This document shows, one piece after another, positions 1 through 10,411 of a stretch of 18,625 nt of DNA. The number at the start of each line of letters is the position of its first letter. Within the stretch, counting starts at the first letter, position 1. The DNA lies in the NCBI GenBank assembly GCA_015852425.1, contig JAAAIG010000766.1, positions 1 to 18,625 on the forward strand, in the 5' to 3' direction. The notes under the pieces are model-generated. The model made no database searches. It saw nothing but the letters and a program-made list of their open reading frames with translations, and had not been told where the DNA came from. A program made the translations under genes and the position numbers. This stretch comes from Gryganskiella cystojenkinii (lineage: Eukaryota; Mortierellomycota; Mortierellomycetes; Mortierellales; Mortierellaceae).

Positions 1-440
1 TTTTTTAAATCACTCTCCTCCGTTCCTCTCTTTCCATTTCTTTCCTTTTCTTCCTCACGCCCAAAGAAAGAGAGAGAGACAGAGAGAGCAGAGCAGTTCG
101 ATTAACAAGGACGCCGTTTCTCCTACCTCAGCTTGCTTCAGATCTGGTACTTTCAGGAGAGATTCCACTAAAAACAACAATCACGGACAACCAAAAAAGA
201 AGGAAAGGCAATCAGGCGAAAGGGACCTCTTTCTTATTAGTTGCTTGCTGCGGGATCATCCTATTCCTTCCCATCTTTCCTCCTCCTTTCTTCTTCTTTT
301 CCTGGTCCCATCCCATTCCATCTCGTCGAGCTTTTCAAGGAGCGATAAGCAAAGGAATCCATCAATATATTTTTTCTGATCGATCGAGAGAACAAAAACG
401 AGTTCTGTCGGCCTCGGTTCCTGTTCCTGATCTCCTTCCA
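1..440 (+). promoter_or_regulatory. Leader and promoter region of the AcrB-like gene
   Basis: These 440 bases precede the first gene. They are rich in C/T tracts (1-60, 260-310) with a short GA-rich purine patch at about 66-90, a composition common in fungal core promoters and 5' leaders. No ATG occurs on the plus strand anywhere before position 441, so 441 is the first possible AUG for any transcript starting here. I see no convincing TATA box and no upstream ORF. Open frames on the opposite strand (256-722) are low-complexity and look like shadows. Confidence 0.55.
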
Positions 441-3400
441 ATGAGCCTTCGCCAACCCCATCAGGCTCAGCAATCCCATCGATCCGATCTTTCTTCGCCT
501 CAAGCCCTCGACGCTGTCCTTTCTCAACAACCAACTAGCTCTACTACCGCCACAGCAATAACAACTGCTACCACCATCACTACCGGAACCACTGCCACCA
601 GCAGCTGTTATCAATCCAACCAAGGTTCTTCCGCAAACGACTCTACTGTCTGCGGGAACCAGGACTCGTCTGCGCAAGATCAAATTCCAAACACCACACG
701 GAGCTGGGACCAAAACATACACTCATTCGAGCAGCAGGAGCAGCACCAGCAGCAGCAGGACGAGGCGACGTCTTCAAGGCGCGGCAACGAGTCTGCAGAG
801 TCAGAGGGCGAGCCTTCAGCCTCCCCATGGGCTCGGTTCAGGGCACAGGGGCAGGATCATTTGCGGTTGTTCTTTGCGATGCACCACAAACTTTTTGATC
901 TCGTCGCCTTTTACGTCGTCATGTTTGCGATCAACGGCCAAATGACCTCGCTCCCAACCCGACTCGAATGGATCGGATTCTGTGTCCAGTCTATCGTTGC
1001 TCTGCGCAGGGCCTTCCAGACGTCGATCAAGCATGGACTCGGCCTGACCTCGTTCCTCGGCATGCTTGATCTCCTTGTTGGCCAACTCTTTCTCCATCAG
1101 GATCGTCTAGGGCTCTTGCCAACCGTCGCCAACATCCTTGTGTACTTTTATGTCATCAATCTCACCCGCGGCTTGGTCTTTGGGGATTCTGTCTCCTGTC
1201 TCCTCTGGTTCCTGTTTGGTCTCGTTGACATCTACCGCCGTGATCCATCCTCGGCCTCGATTATCGACCTGACACCATACCGGGTCATCCCCGTGCATAC
1301 TGTCGGGTTTGGTCTCTACATCCTCATGTCTGAACTCGTCGATGTCATGCTCCAGAGCGCAGAGTCAGATCAGACTCAAGGTCGTTATCTCAATTATGTC
1401 GGGGCACAAAAGCAAAATCCCGTTGCGATCAGGTATGTAAAAACTGATCGGTTCAAATGACTTTTTATATATTTATATATATTTTTTATTATCACCATTA
1501 ACGGTTGCGGATACTATTCTTTTTTTTTTCTGCCTGAATCTCCATGATAGAACGTCGAGGAGGTCAAGAGTCCCATCGTCCTCGGATGTATCAAATAACC
1601 TCCGATTCGAACTCTGCATCACCGAAATTACGCCGTACACAGTCTCGTTCTGTCTCAACGCACTCTCGGATGCTCCGACACAATCGCCACCGTCACCTTC
1701 GGAAACAGGAAACCAGAATCAGTCAAAAGAAGACTCTACTGCGAAAACTGCCGACAACGTGGACGTTTCAAGCATAAAGATTGCCTCTGCTGCTGGTCTG
1801 TCATCAGCATCATCTGGGTCAGGATCAAAAGCAAAATCGAGTGCTACACCAAAGATTATATCAACTTCCGACATTGTTATCCACGTCAACTACATACCAT
1901 GGCAGGAGGTACAATATCACTTTCCGGACGAGCAAAGTTTCACCCTCTATGGTCTCACGCCTTCTACCGACTATGAGATTGAAATGAAGGTGCACCAGTT
2001 TTCTAGTTTTGTAACAAGAGTCGGCACAAGAGCAGCATCACGTAAGTCATTGTAGTATCTGCGATTGTAATTGAGATCGCTTGTTAAATCCTAGGCGTCT
2101 GACAACCTACCTACAAATACTCGTTTATGTTATTTATTTTACAAACTAGTTGGGAGCTCCAACGTACCCACGCTGCTTGAAAAGGCATCAAGGTTACCAG
2201 AGAGTGCCGCCAAGAGTCAACGGAATCGAAAAAGCAAAAAAAATCAAAAACATCAAAAGAATGGCACGGAAAAGGACGGAAGCGGCGGTGGAGCAGCAGG
2301 TAAAGCCAAAAAGTCTTTCGGCGGCACATCGGAATCAGGGTCCGTCGTTTCCAACGACTCGCACACTTCCTCGCATACTCCACCCCAAGTTGACTCCACA
2401 GAGGCCGTGAGAAGTAGCTTGGACGCCAGGCCGAACACCCTGCAAATGAGTGCCGAGCAGATTTTGATCAAGGAACTCAAGGCATCGATCGAAGCTTCTG
2501 TGGACGCAGCAAACACCACCAGGGCGACAATCAAGAAGCTCAAGCGTGATCAAATCAAAGCCGAGGCGCTAATGAAACAAGAGTTGGAGGGGATCGGTCG
2601 AGCGCAAGCCAAAGCAATTATCCAGGATCAGAAAAGGCGACAAAAGCTGTCCTTCTTGCAAGAGTCCATTAAGCAGACGGACGCACAAGCAGAATCGCTC
2701 CAGGACGAGATTCACGAGATTCGGTCCTCAGTGTCATCGAGTGGGCCGCAAATGGACGAGTTAACTGCCACCATTAGGACCCTGGAGAGCCAGATCGTGA
2801 CATCCGCGTCGAACCATCATACTGAACTGTCCCCGCTTAAGGCTGAGGCCGAGCGTCTGGACGCCAAGACAAAGAGTCTGGAATCGGATCGTTTGATATG
2901 GTTGGCCAAGACAGTGCAGGTTCAGGAGAACGAGATTGCACCTTTGCAGTTGCGACTTCAACGGTTGGAGCAGCAACAGATAGTCTGGCAGGTGGCGGCA
3001 GAAGCCAACAAGGAAAAGGACAGAGAGGCGACAGTCCGAATTACCATGCTCGAGAAGGAGAGTCAACTCAAGATGACCGCCTCTCAAGCCTTGGAGCAGT
3101 CGATCCAGGAGATGAAGGATGCCAATGCGATTATTTCAGCCTCTGTTGAAAAGGAACTGATTGCTTGGGACTCTTTGGAGCACGAAACGGAAATGGTTCA
3201 AACGTACAGGCCCACGACAGCTGCTATCCCACACCAGCTCATGTCATCTTCGCCCCCTCTTCCTTTTAAGGCACGGGAACTTGGATTGGAGTCTGCCCCC
3301 ACGACCAAGGACACGACCTCTTCTCGTCAATGGTTCTCGTCAAGTTCTGGCACAGGTTATCTTGGATCAGGCCTGGATGTTTGGCGTACCCATCCAGAAG

Positions 3401-3528
3401 CGTCTCCTAGACCGAATTTTGAGGTTTTAGACGGCAATAGCAGCTCTGTATCTTTACAAGATAGCCCAAAGTCTGGGTCTGGTCGTTCAGGCGCGTCTCT
3501 GGCGATGTCGGAGGCCGAGCAACAATAA
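441..3528 (+). CDS. AcrB-like membrane protein with FN3-like domain and coiled coil (3 exons, 953 aa)
   Basis: Exons are 441-1432, 1551-2041 and 2150-3528. Introns of 118 and 108 bases (gtatgt...gatag and gtaagt...actag) join all three frames without a stop, giving 953 residues. Residues 1-130 are Ser/Thr/Gln-rich. Several hydrophobic segments follow (about 150-168, 176-192, 205-220, 225-265, 285-310), so the protein is probably membrane-anchored. Exon 2 (about 340-490) looks like a fibronectin III-type fold, with the typical GLTPSTDYEIEM strand near its end. A Lys-rich patch (about 511-547) precedes a long coiled coil (about 594-840) and a Ser-rich tail. This order of membrane segments, beta domain and coiled coil matches what I recall of the fungal 'ubiquitination network signaling protein' AcrB, studied in Aspergillus nidulans with CreB/CreC/CreD in carbon repression and acriflavine resistance. 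The gene is near certain; the family call is moderate and rests on recalled similarity. Confidence 0.75.
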
Positions 3529-3529
3529 A
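3524..3529 (+). terminator. Candidate poly(A) signal overlapping the stop codon
   Basis: AATAAA at 3524-3529 contains the TAA stop (3526-3528) of the AcrB-like gene. The following bases are A/T-rich with a T run at about 3560-3571. If used, it would leave a very short 3'UTR. Other A/T-rich elements downstream could serve instead. Confidence 0.4.
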
Positions 3530-3768
3530 ATATAAAAACTCTTAAAAAATGCGCCTCCGATTTTTTTTTTTACTGAAAATATGAAAAGAACTACCTCCTT
3601 CAACTTTAATGCCAGGGTTAAGATCATGGAGGCACAGCCCACTGACTGCGGCAGGCATTTCTTGAAAACAATACAAATAGCTCTCACTTTTTGATATGTT
3701 GTATCTCATCTCACATCTTGTCCCAGTCCACCTTCCTTCTTCCTCTATCACACAGGTTTGAGTGAGCT

Positions 3769-5973
3769 ATGCCCCGACAAGATTACTCTCTCCCTTCCCT
3801 CGGGCCACTGCCAAAGCTCGCGGCCCCAGTTCCACCAAAGCCCAAATGTCATCCTGAGACCGACGAGACAGACCTGGTTATGGTGGAATCGTCAGAACCG
3901 TGCCTATATGAATCAAAGGACAACGGCGATAACGACAACAGCGACAGCGACGATGATGAATACGATATGATCGAAGATGAAGCGATCCTCAAGACTATGC
4001 TCTCTATTGTTGACAAGGTCGAGGGTCTGAGCATCGCTCCAACAGAGACGATTATGCAAGACGAAGTTAACCAGCCCGAAGGATCCACACCCGCAACACA
4101 TTCCTCCCTGTTTGTAGACTCATTGTTGAATGAAGCTGAAGGAAGCGCCGAGATCGAGGCCGATCCTAACATGACAACCACGGCGAATGGCGCACCTACC
4201 TTTATCTCAACAGGCGATGTCCGCCTTGATTTCTTTTTTGAGGTCCTCCGCGGAACCGATGCAGAGACGATCAAGAGACTCGTACATTCATCTTGGGAAT
4301 CGCACCCACTCGACACCCTCAAGCTCATCTTTCAACTCCGGTCTATTCTGCATGGCAAGGGTGAACGCAAAGAGTTTTATACGTGTCTCGATTACCTACG
4401 GAAGCAACACCCTCGAACCCTATTGTTCAGCCTGCGCTTCATCCCCGATCACGGATACTGGAAGGACCTCTTGAACTGGCTCGTCTTTGAGTGTCGCGAA
4501 GATCACGAGGAATTTAGTCTGAACAGTCGACCAGCACAGATAAAGAGCAAAGGCCGTAAAAGACCAGGACACAATCGTAGACAATCTCAGCCACCCAAGA
4601 GGCGTAGAAAAACCGTCGTCGATTCCTCCGAAAAGGAACGAGTGATGGCCGAAGCCGAGGAAAGGAACCGAGCTCAGTCGATCGAGGCAAGGAAAGCGCG
4701 TCTAGCTAAGACCGAGTCAAGACTTGAGCAGGCACGGACAAAGTTCCGGAACGATACGTTCTACCGAGCTCTGCATTTGGAGGTCGCACGCCTGTTTGCG
4801 AACGCTCTTGTTCGGGACAAGGCCCGGATGGAGCGTGGTCAGTCGATTTCGTTGGCAGCCAAGTGGTGCCCGAGTCTGAATCAGTTTCACGACGAGCACA
4901 CACTGATTGCGTCGACGATCGCCCAGATCTTGTTCCCGGACCGCAGGGAGGGCGAAGACACGGCCGCGTATGTGAACAGGGCAAGAGCCCAACTGCGACA
5001 AGAGTACTATGTCCCGTTGCGCAAGGCGACACCGGTTTTGGAAACCTTGATGACGAGCAGCAGATGGGACGAGATTGAATACAAGCGTGTGCCAGCCCGA
5101 GCCATGAAGACCAACAAGGTCCATTTCGAATCGCACGACAAAGAGCGGTTCGAGGCCTTTTTGAATGCGGCACTTAAAGGCGAGACGACTATTGCAGCCC
5201 AGTCACTGATGCCACACGATCTTGTAACGGAGGCGTGGCAGCTCCGCGAAGCTAGTCCGGAAGATTTAAAAGTCAAGACGATGGAAGCTCAATGGAAGTC
5301 GTATGTGGAACGACTGGGCAAGACGGGTACGATGAACTCTACGATGGCGGTCTGTGATGTCTCTGGATCGATGTCAGGAACGCCGATGGAAGTTGCGATC
5401 GCCCTTTCCCTTTTGCTAGCCCAGTTGAGTCAAGCGCCGTTTAACCAGCTGGTTCTCACGTTCTCTGCCACGCCGCAGGTGCATCGGATCCCGGAAGGTT
5501 CGCTGGTGGACCAGGTCGAGTCGCTCCGTAACATGGACTGGGGCTACAACACGAACCTAGGGGCAGTGTTTGACCACATCTTGCAGGTCGCGGTCAAGAA
5601 CAAGATTGGACAGGAACAGATGGTCAAGACTCTGTTTATCTTTTCGGATATGGAGTTCGATTCAGCAATCTCTGGATATGCGGGTAACGATCCGTTGGAG
5701 CCGTTTACGAATTACAATGTGGTCAAGTCCCGGTTCGAGTCTGCGGGTTATGTCTTGCCGCAGATCGTATTCTGGAATCTAGCGGGATCGAGTCAGGGGA
5801 ACAAGCCGGCCAAGGCCAACCAGAAGGGGATTGCGATGGTGTCTGGGTTCAGTGGGATGTTGATGAAGCTGTTCCTGGACGGGGTTGATTTGTCGCAGGA
5901 GATGGACCCTGTCCGGCTGATGGAGAAGGCGATTGGAGGCAAGGAGTATTCACGCTTGAAGGTGCTGGATTAA
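3769..5973 (+). CDS. DUF2828 family protein with C-terminal vWA domain (734 aa)
   Basis: Single-exon gene. The start at 3769 opens the long frame and no in-frame ATG lies just upstream. The N-terminus (about 40-70) is very acidic and disordered. From about residue 150 the sequence has DUF2828 (PF11443) features: DFFFEVLRGTD, then helical repeats through about 240. An Arg/Lys-rich segment (259-281, with PKRRRK) looks like a nuclear localisation signal and leads into a charged helix (about 284-330). The C-terminal third is a von Willebrand A domain with a complete metal-ion site: D530-x-S532-x-S534, T595 and D627. Proteins of this family occur in fungi, plants, amoebae and giant viruses and have no settled function. 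The helical-plus-vWA layout recalls the RNA-binding protein Ro60 (TROVE domain), but that parallel is inference. Length is normal and nothing is truncated. It lies 240 bases after the AcrB-like gene on the same strand, probably with its own promoter. Confidence 0.9.
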   Translation: MPRQDYSLPSLGPLPKLAAPVPPKPKCHPETDETDLVMVESSEPCLYESKDNGDNDNSDSDDDEYDMIEDEAILKTMLSIVDKVEGLSIAPTETIMQDEVNQPEGSTPATHSSLFVDSLLNEAEGSAEIEADPNMTTTANGAPTFISTGDVRLDFFFEVLRGTDAETIKRLVHSSWESHPLDTLKLIFQLRSILHGKGERKEFYTCLDYLRKQHPRTLLFSLRFIPDHGYWKDLLNWLVFECREDHEEFSLNSRPAQIKSKGRKRPGHNRRQSQPPKRRRKTVVDSSEKERVMAEAEERNRAQSIEARKARLAKTESRLEQARTKFRNDTFYRALHLEVARLFANALVRDKARMERGQSISLAAKWCPSLNQFHDEHTLIASTIAQILFPDRREGEDTAAYVNRARAQLRQEYYVPLRKATPVLETLMTSSRWDEIEYKRVPARAMKTNKVHFESHDKERFEAFLNAALKGETTIAAQSLMPHDLVTEAWQLREASPEDLKVKTMEAQWKSYVERLGKTGTMNSTMAVCDVSGSMSGTPMEVAIALSLLLAQLSQAPFNQLVLTFSATPQVHRIPEGSLVDQVESLRNMDWGYNTNLGAVFDHILQVAVKNKIGQEQMVKTLFIFSDMEFDSAISGYAGNDPLEPFTNYNVVKSRFESAGYVLPQIVFWNLAGSSQGNKPAKANQKGIAMVSGFSGMLMKLFLDGVDLSQEMDPVRLMEKAIGGKEYSRLKVLD

Positions 5974-6006
5974 GAACGAACACACGAAGGTGCTCGGTAG
6001 GAGTCC

Positions 6007-6012
6007 AATAAA
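6007..6012 (+). terminator. Candidate poly(A) signal of the DUF2828 gene
   Basis: AATAAA lies 34 bases after the TAA stop at 5971-5973. A second AATAAA-like element lies near 6085. Position and A/T context suit a fungal 3' end. Confidence 0.45.
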
Positions 6013-6270
6013 AAGCAATTTGAACATCCGTAAGTCTATACTCTTGCACTGTTGTGATGGGACTGCTTTCTGAATACAGCTGTGAGAATAAAGGAGGAGA
6101 GAGGAGAAAACGCGTTTTTCGCGCTCCGTTTTTCTTTGTTTGATTGAATGACTGATTTTGATTGACCACACAGAGTAGCAATTAAAAAGTCATTTCTTTC
6201 ATCCATCCTTCTTCATCACCCGTTCTTCGTCTCCTTGTTCTCCATCTTTATCCGCTACTTCCTTCACCAT

Positions 6271-6292
6271 CAAACAAACAAACAAACAAACA
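6271..6292 (+). repeat. (CAAA)5 microsatellite
   Basis: About five and a half perfect copies of CAAA lie in the putative 5' leader of the Gln-rich gene, roughly 160 bases before its ATG. It is probably unstructured leader sequence. Confidence 0.85.
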
Positions 6293-6386
6293 AGTGCCAG
6301 TCAAATAGCAAAGATCCCATCCCCTTGGTCACGAACACACGCACACAACACCACCAACCACCAACCCACCCTTTAATTATCCATCA

Positions 6387-6414
6387 TCACAATCATTGCA
6401 TCACAATCATTGCA
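6387..6414 (+). repeat. Perfect 14-base tandem duplication in the leader
   Basis: TCACAATCATTGCA occurs twice back to back (6387-6400 and 6401-6414), ending 39 bases before the ATG at 6454. It may be a replication-slippage duplication or a paired binding site; the sequence alone does not decide. Confidence 0.85.
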
Positions 6415-6453
6415 AAACGAGGACCAACAGACAACCAACACAAGCCCCTAACC

Positions 6454-9400
6454 ATGTCCACCCATGGTCAGCAACGACCCTTGCAGAGGACCACATCCTC
6501 TGCATCTGTCATCTCTTCTCTTTCCTCTCCTTCTCGGCGCCATCAGCATTCACAATTACCCCCTCAGCCAGAGCCACCCACCCGAAGAGACACTCGAGAC
6601 AACCGTCCGTACAGCAACGTTCACAACTCTGGCTTCTGGTCCAAAGACGAAAACGACCATGACCACTCGAAACACACCAACTACTCGTCAGACCAAGGGA
6701 AAAGAGAACAAAGGCGTAATCGTTCTCAGGATAGCAGCGACACCGAAAGCGACTATGACTTGCCAACCCGACCTCGTCGTCCTCTTCTCGCGCACCAATC
6801 CAGCTCAAGCATCTCCACCCGAACTATTCGAACGGGTCACAGCGCCTACGGTGATCCTGATGACAACAACAACGACGATGACGAAGACGAAGGCGAACGC
6901 GTTTTTGGTCAGTCCGACCAAGAGTTTTTGAACCTGCAGCGTCAACTTCAGGAACAACAGCGGAAACAAATGGAACAACTTCAAAGACAGCATCAACTTC
7001 AACAAAAAGCCCAACAGCGCTTGTTGATGGAGCAGCACCGGAAACTCGAGGCGGGCAAGCAACAACAACAACAGCATCATTCGCAGCAGCACCGGCAAGA
7101 ACAAGAACTGCGACAACAACACCATCAACAATCCAGAAGCATCTTAGGAGAGCAGCAGGGTCCGAATAACGATAACACCGCTGTCATCAACAGCGCGCGC
7201 CAGAAGCGCAAGCAGCAAAAACCAACCCGTATTCAACAACTCTCGTCTTCCCCTCAGCCAGTCGAGCATACCTCTCACTCCATTACGAGTAATCTTGCTG
7301 CCTCTACCTCCCCTTCCTCATCTTCGTCAGCGCTTAATACCCATATGAAGACAGGCGATAGTCTTGCTCACTTTAACGCAGCAGCAAAAGACTTGACCAA
7401 GTCCAACTACAACACCGCCGACAAGAGCAAAACTGGCCATTCCGATACTCGCGTGCCACACAACAATCTTACTCCAAAGGCAAAGATGCCACGTCGACAA
7501 TATAAAAAGACCATCCTCCGACAACAGGCTGCAGTCTTTGCCGCTCAACTAAAGGACGAGAATGAAGCCCGAGATGCTGAAGCCACGCGAAGAGTTCTTG
7601 CCCAAGTTGGCGTGTTCAAGGTATGCCTTTTTTATAAAAGAAAAGATATTGCGGAGAAATTTCGCGTAAAACATAGCTGTTTGCCATAGCAATGATGACT
7701 GACATCTCTCCCACTCCCCCGTCTGCCTTTGCCACTTTTTTTTTTTTTTTGGGAATCGATAACAGCAAATTCGTTCACTGCGCTCTCATTTGGAGTATGC
7801 TCAGTACAAGGTCGGGCACGGACTGGAGGAGCAGCCGCTGCATATGGTGTCCGAGCTGTTTGAAGAGAGTCAGGACGAGGAAGAAGGTGGACGTTTCCCC
7901 AAGACTGGTCGACATTTCGCTACACACACGCCATCCCTGCCGAAAATCTCGGATACCGAGTCGACCAAGGTGGTTGTCCCAACTTCAACAAGAAAAAATT
8001 CTGTGCAGTCCATATCGGCCGCCGAAAAGAACACTGCTCCAAAGCGATCATCTACTGCCCGATCAATCGACAAACAGCATCAGCATCTTGCATCACCCGT
8101 CATTCAAAGACGGCTAGCGCCTGAGAGCGACGACGAGGAGACAGATTCTGAGGATCCACTTGCGCCATATGAACACCAGAGAAACGATCTCGGACTTTTG
8201 TCGTCGGACGAAAGCGCCGAATATGATGTCGTTGCATATCGACATTCGAGTGAGCGGCGAAAGTCACATACCAAACTCCAGCAGTCAGTCTCCAAGCCGT
8301 CACAGTCACTTCAACTGCAACAACAGCAACGACGCCGAGAGCAGGAAGAGCAACTGTTGCGTAAGCGACATCAGCAGCAGTTACAGCAACAGCGGGCACT
8401 CCAGGAGCGCGAAAAGGAACTTTTGGCTAAGCAAAAGCGACTGGAAGAGCGACAACTTCAGCATCAGCACGAGCAACGCCTACGAAGGGAACGGCTCTTA
8501 GAACTCCATGCACAAGATGAGGAAGGAGAGAAGCCTCCAGAGTCCTATGTACCTCGACGACCCTTGGGTCTCTCCAACTCCTCGAATATCAAAGCAGTCT
8601 CAATGACAACTTCTGCGACATCTGCACCCAAGAAAAAAAAGCCCTCGAACCCGATCCAAAGGGCACCGACGACCGAGAATATCCTGGCGACAGTCAGATC
8701 CCCTCTTGCGAACCGAACCTCGAGCAACATTGTCTCAATGACCTCACCAACAATCTCAGCCTCCGTTTCGAAAGGCGGGCTCTTGGGCAGCAAACGCATG
8801 TTGTCCAACATGGAGGACAAGGAGAATCGTCCTATAATCCGGCAAGACTCTTTCAGGAGAGAGTGCGATCACGAGTTAACGCAAAACTCTCCTCGTTCAC
8901 CAGTGTCACTTTCCGCCACGTACAAGCGACAAAGACCGGCCTCATCGCCCATTAAGCAGACGCCTTTCTTGCCCTCTGAGTCGTCAAAAGAGCCTCGGTC
9001 TCCATTGCCAGCAGGTGTCTACAATGCTCCTCCGGCACATTCCAGGATCAAGACATCCTCTCGAGAACCGACCAAGACCTCCGTTGCTGTGTCGGCAGTA
9101 ACTATTGCCTCACCTCTACAGCCCGACTCGACCCGCAAAGGCGCCGCTCCTGCGACTCCTCCTCCTTCTGTGGATTTCGCGCAGGCATTGATTTCTGCTC
9201 TGCCTGAGCAAGAAACCCCAGTGAACGAGGTTCTTTCTCCCACGGCAACAAGCCAAAAAGAGTTTTTGAATTGTTTTGACCAGTGGATGTCGGATCTAGG
9301 TACCGAGGATTTGGATTCCTTTGCCGATACTCCTGCGACGACTGCAGTCACTCATGCCAGCGGTTCGTCTGCACTGCCGACCCCCACTGCTTTTTTGATA

Positions 9401-10264
9401 CCAGATCAGTTTGTGTCAGCTCTCGGCTCGGATGCCTTTCTTGGACAGGACACGATCGATACGCTCTCGGGACAGGAGGATGTGCCCGAAATGGACGACT
9501 CTGAAATTGACCAGCTGCTGTACTCGGAGGTTGGTGAAGATTATGGGGTCTATTCCGGTCAAGAAGGTGGTGGCGTCGATACACCTGGATCCGAGTTTGG
9601 TGCTGTCTTGGAGAATCTCTCCAGTGATTTAGGAACGCCTGGCAACAAGATATACGACTGGTTTTCGGAAACTGGAACAGGCACGGGCGCCGATGGAGCA
9701 GGAGGAGCAACAAGTATCCAAGATGGAGAACCGTCGTCTTCATTGTCCCTGCCCACGACTCCGTATTCGCTAGTGGATCAACATCTTTCCTTGCTTTCGA
9801 CCGATCCAATCCTATCGTCCTCGCCTGCCGAGATGGCCCACGGATTAGAATTCAACGGACTGGAAGGATTTGATCCGATTAGGGACCCACTGTGGCTACA
9901 GCAGGAGCTTCAACTACAAAGTTCGCAGGGCCAGCAGCAGCAGCAACTGAGCCAACAAGTCGATCAGGATGGCCAAGGACTATCATCTTCAAGAGGTGGT
10001 ACCCCGTGCCTCGTGGATTCGGCCTCGTCCAACTTACTCTCGTCCGCACTGTCCGAGATGCTCTCGTCCCCGATGGTGCAAAAGATGGTCGCTTCATCCC
10101 CAGCCTCGACCAACCACTATGTCCCCATGGGTCTAAGCGGGCAGCCATTGGACCTTTCGAATTTCGATCTTGGTGACACGCCCTTGTCTCAAAAGGAGGT
10201 CCACAGCGCCAATGCTAGCTCTAACTTTGACATCGCTGCCGCCAAACTGCTCAACCTGCAGTAA
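6454..10264 (+). CDS. Gln-rich disordered protein, candidate Whi5/Nrm1-like cell-cycle regulator (2 exons, 1221 aa)
   Basis: Exons are 6454-7620 and 7766-10264. The intron (145 bases, gtatgc...aacag, with a T run before the acceptor) keeps phase 0. The start is the first ATG of the leader, in good context (ACCATGT). I do not recognise the whole protein. Residues 1-340 are Ser/Thr/Gln-rich with a Gln-rich helical stretch (about 160-225). Residues about 345-425 are the only part that looks folded: a charged helix, then LRSHLEYAQYKV (394-405), which resembles the short helix of Whi5/Nrm1 (GTB-type) repressors. A second Gln/Arg/Glu-rich coil spans about 562-640. After it come a D-box-like RRPLGLSN (653-660), an NLS-like PKKKKPS (677-683), a KEN box (741-743) and a cluster of SP/TP sites (about 764-805) including S783-P-I-K. 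The C-terminal third is acidic and Ser/Gly-rich, as in transcriptional effector regions. The gene is near certain; the functional idea is a hypothesis. Confidence 0.8.
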
Positions 10265-10411
10265 CCGCAATATTATCAGAATAAATAATCTCTTTGCAAT
10301 TTGTTTTTGGTATAAAAAATAAAATGCTTGTTGTATTTTATTATTAGATCGCGATGTGAAAAGACCGTTTGGGAGGGGTAGATCTTTTCCTGTTCTTTTG
10401 ACGTGCTGGGT
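10265..10411. other. Convergent intergenic region with poly(A) signals on both strands
   Basis: The Gln-rich gene (plus) and STT3 (minus) end 147 bases apart. AATAAA on the plus strand at 10280-10285 fits the first. TTTATT at 10337-10342, which is AATAAA on the minus strand, fits STT3 and lies about 70 bases after its stop. The 3'UTRs must be short or overlap. Confidence 0.6.

Larger units (their letters stand above)
5974..6453 (+). promoter_or_regulatory. Intergenic region and leader of the Gln-rich gene
   Basis: This 480-base gap holds the 3'UTR of the DUF2828 gene and then the promoter and leader of the next gene. From about 6190 it is pyrimidine-rich, then A/C-rich, with a CAAA microsatellite and a perfect 14-base tandem duplication. 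No ATG occurs between 6181 and 6453, which supports 6454 as the translation start. I see no small gene here. Confidence 0.5.

Noticed and set aside
256..722. Minus-strand open frames upstream of and over exon 1 of the first gene
   Set aside because: They are low-complexity, lack recognisable domains and overlap a well-supported coding exon and its leader.
4706..5173. 155-codon minus-strand frame inside the DUF2828 gene
   Set aside because: Antisense to a strongly conserved domain; its composition is that expected from reading GC-rich codons backwards.
6805..7131. Leu-rich hydrophobic minus-strand frame that looks like a membrane protein
   Set aside because: It is the reverse reading of CAG/CAA glutamine repeats (CTG/TTG = Leu) in the Gln-rich gene.
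7692..8117. Plus-strand 141-codon frame across the intron acceptor of the Gln-rich gene
   Set aside because: Out of frame with the spliced protein and without a recognisable domain; the phase-0 intron explains the region.
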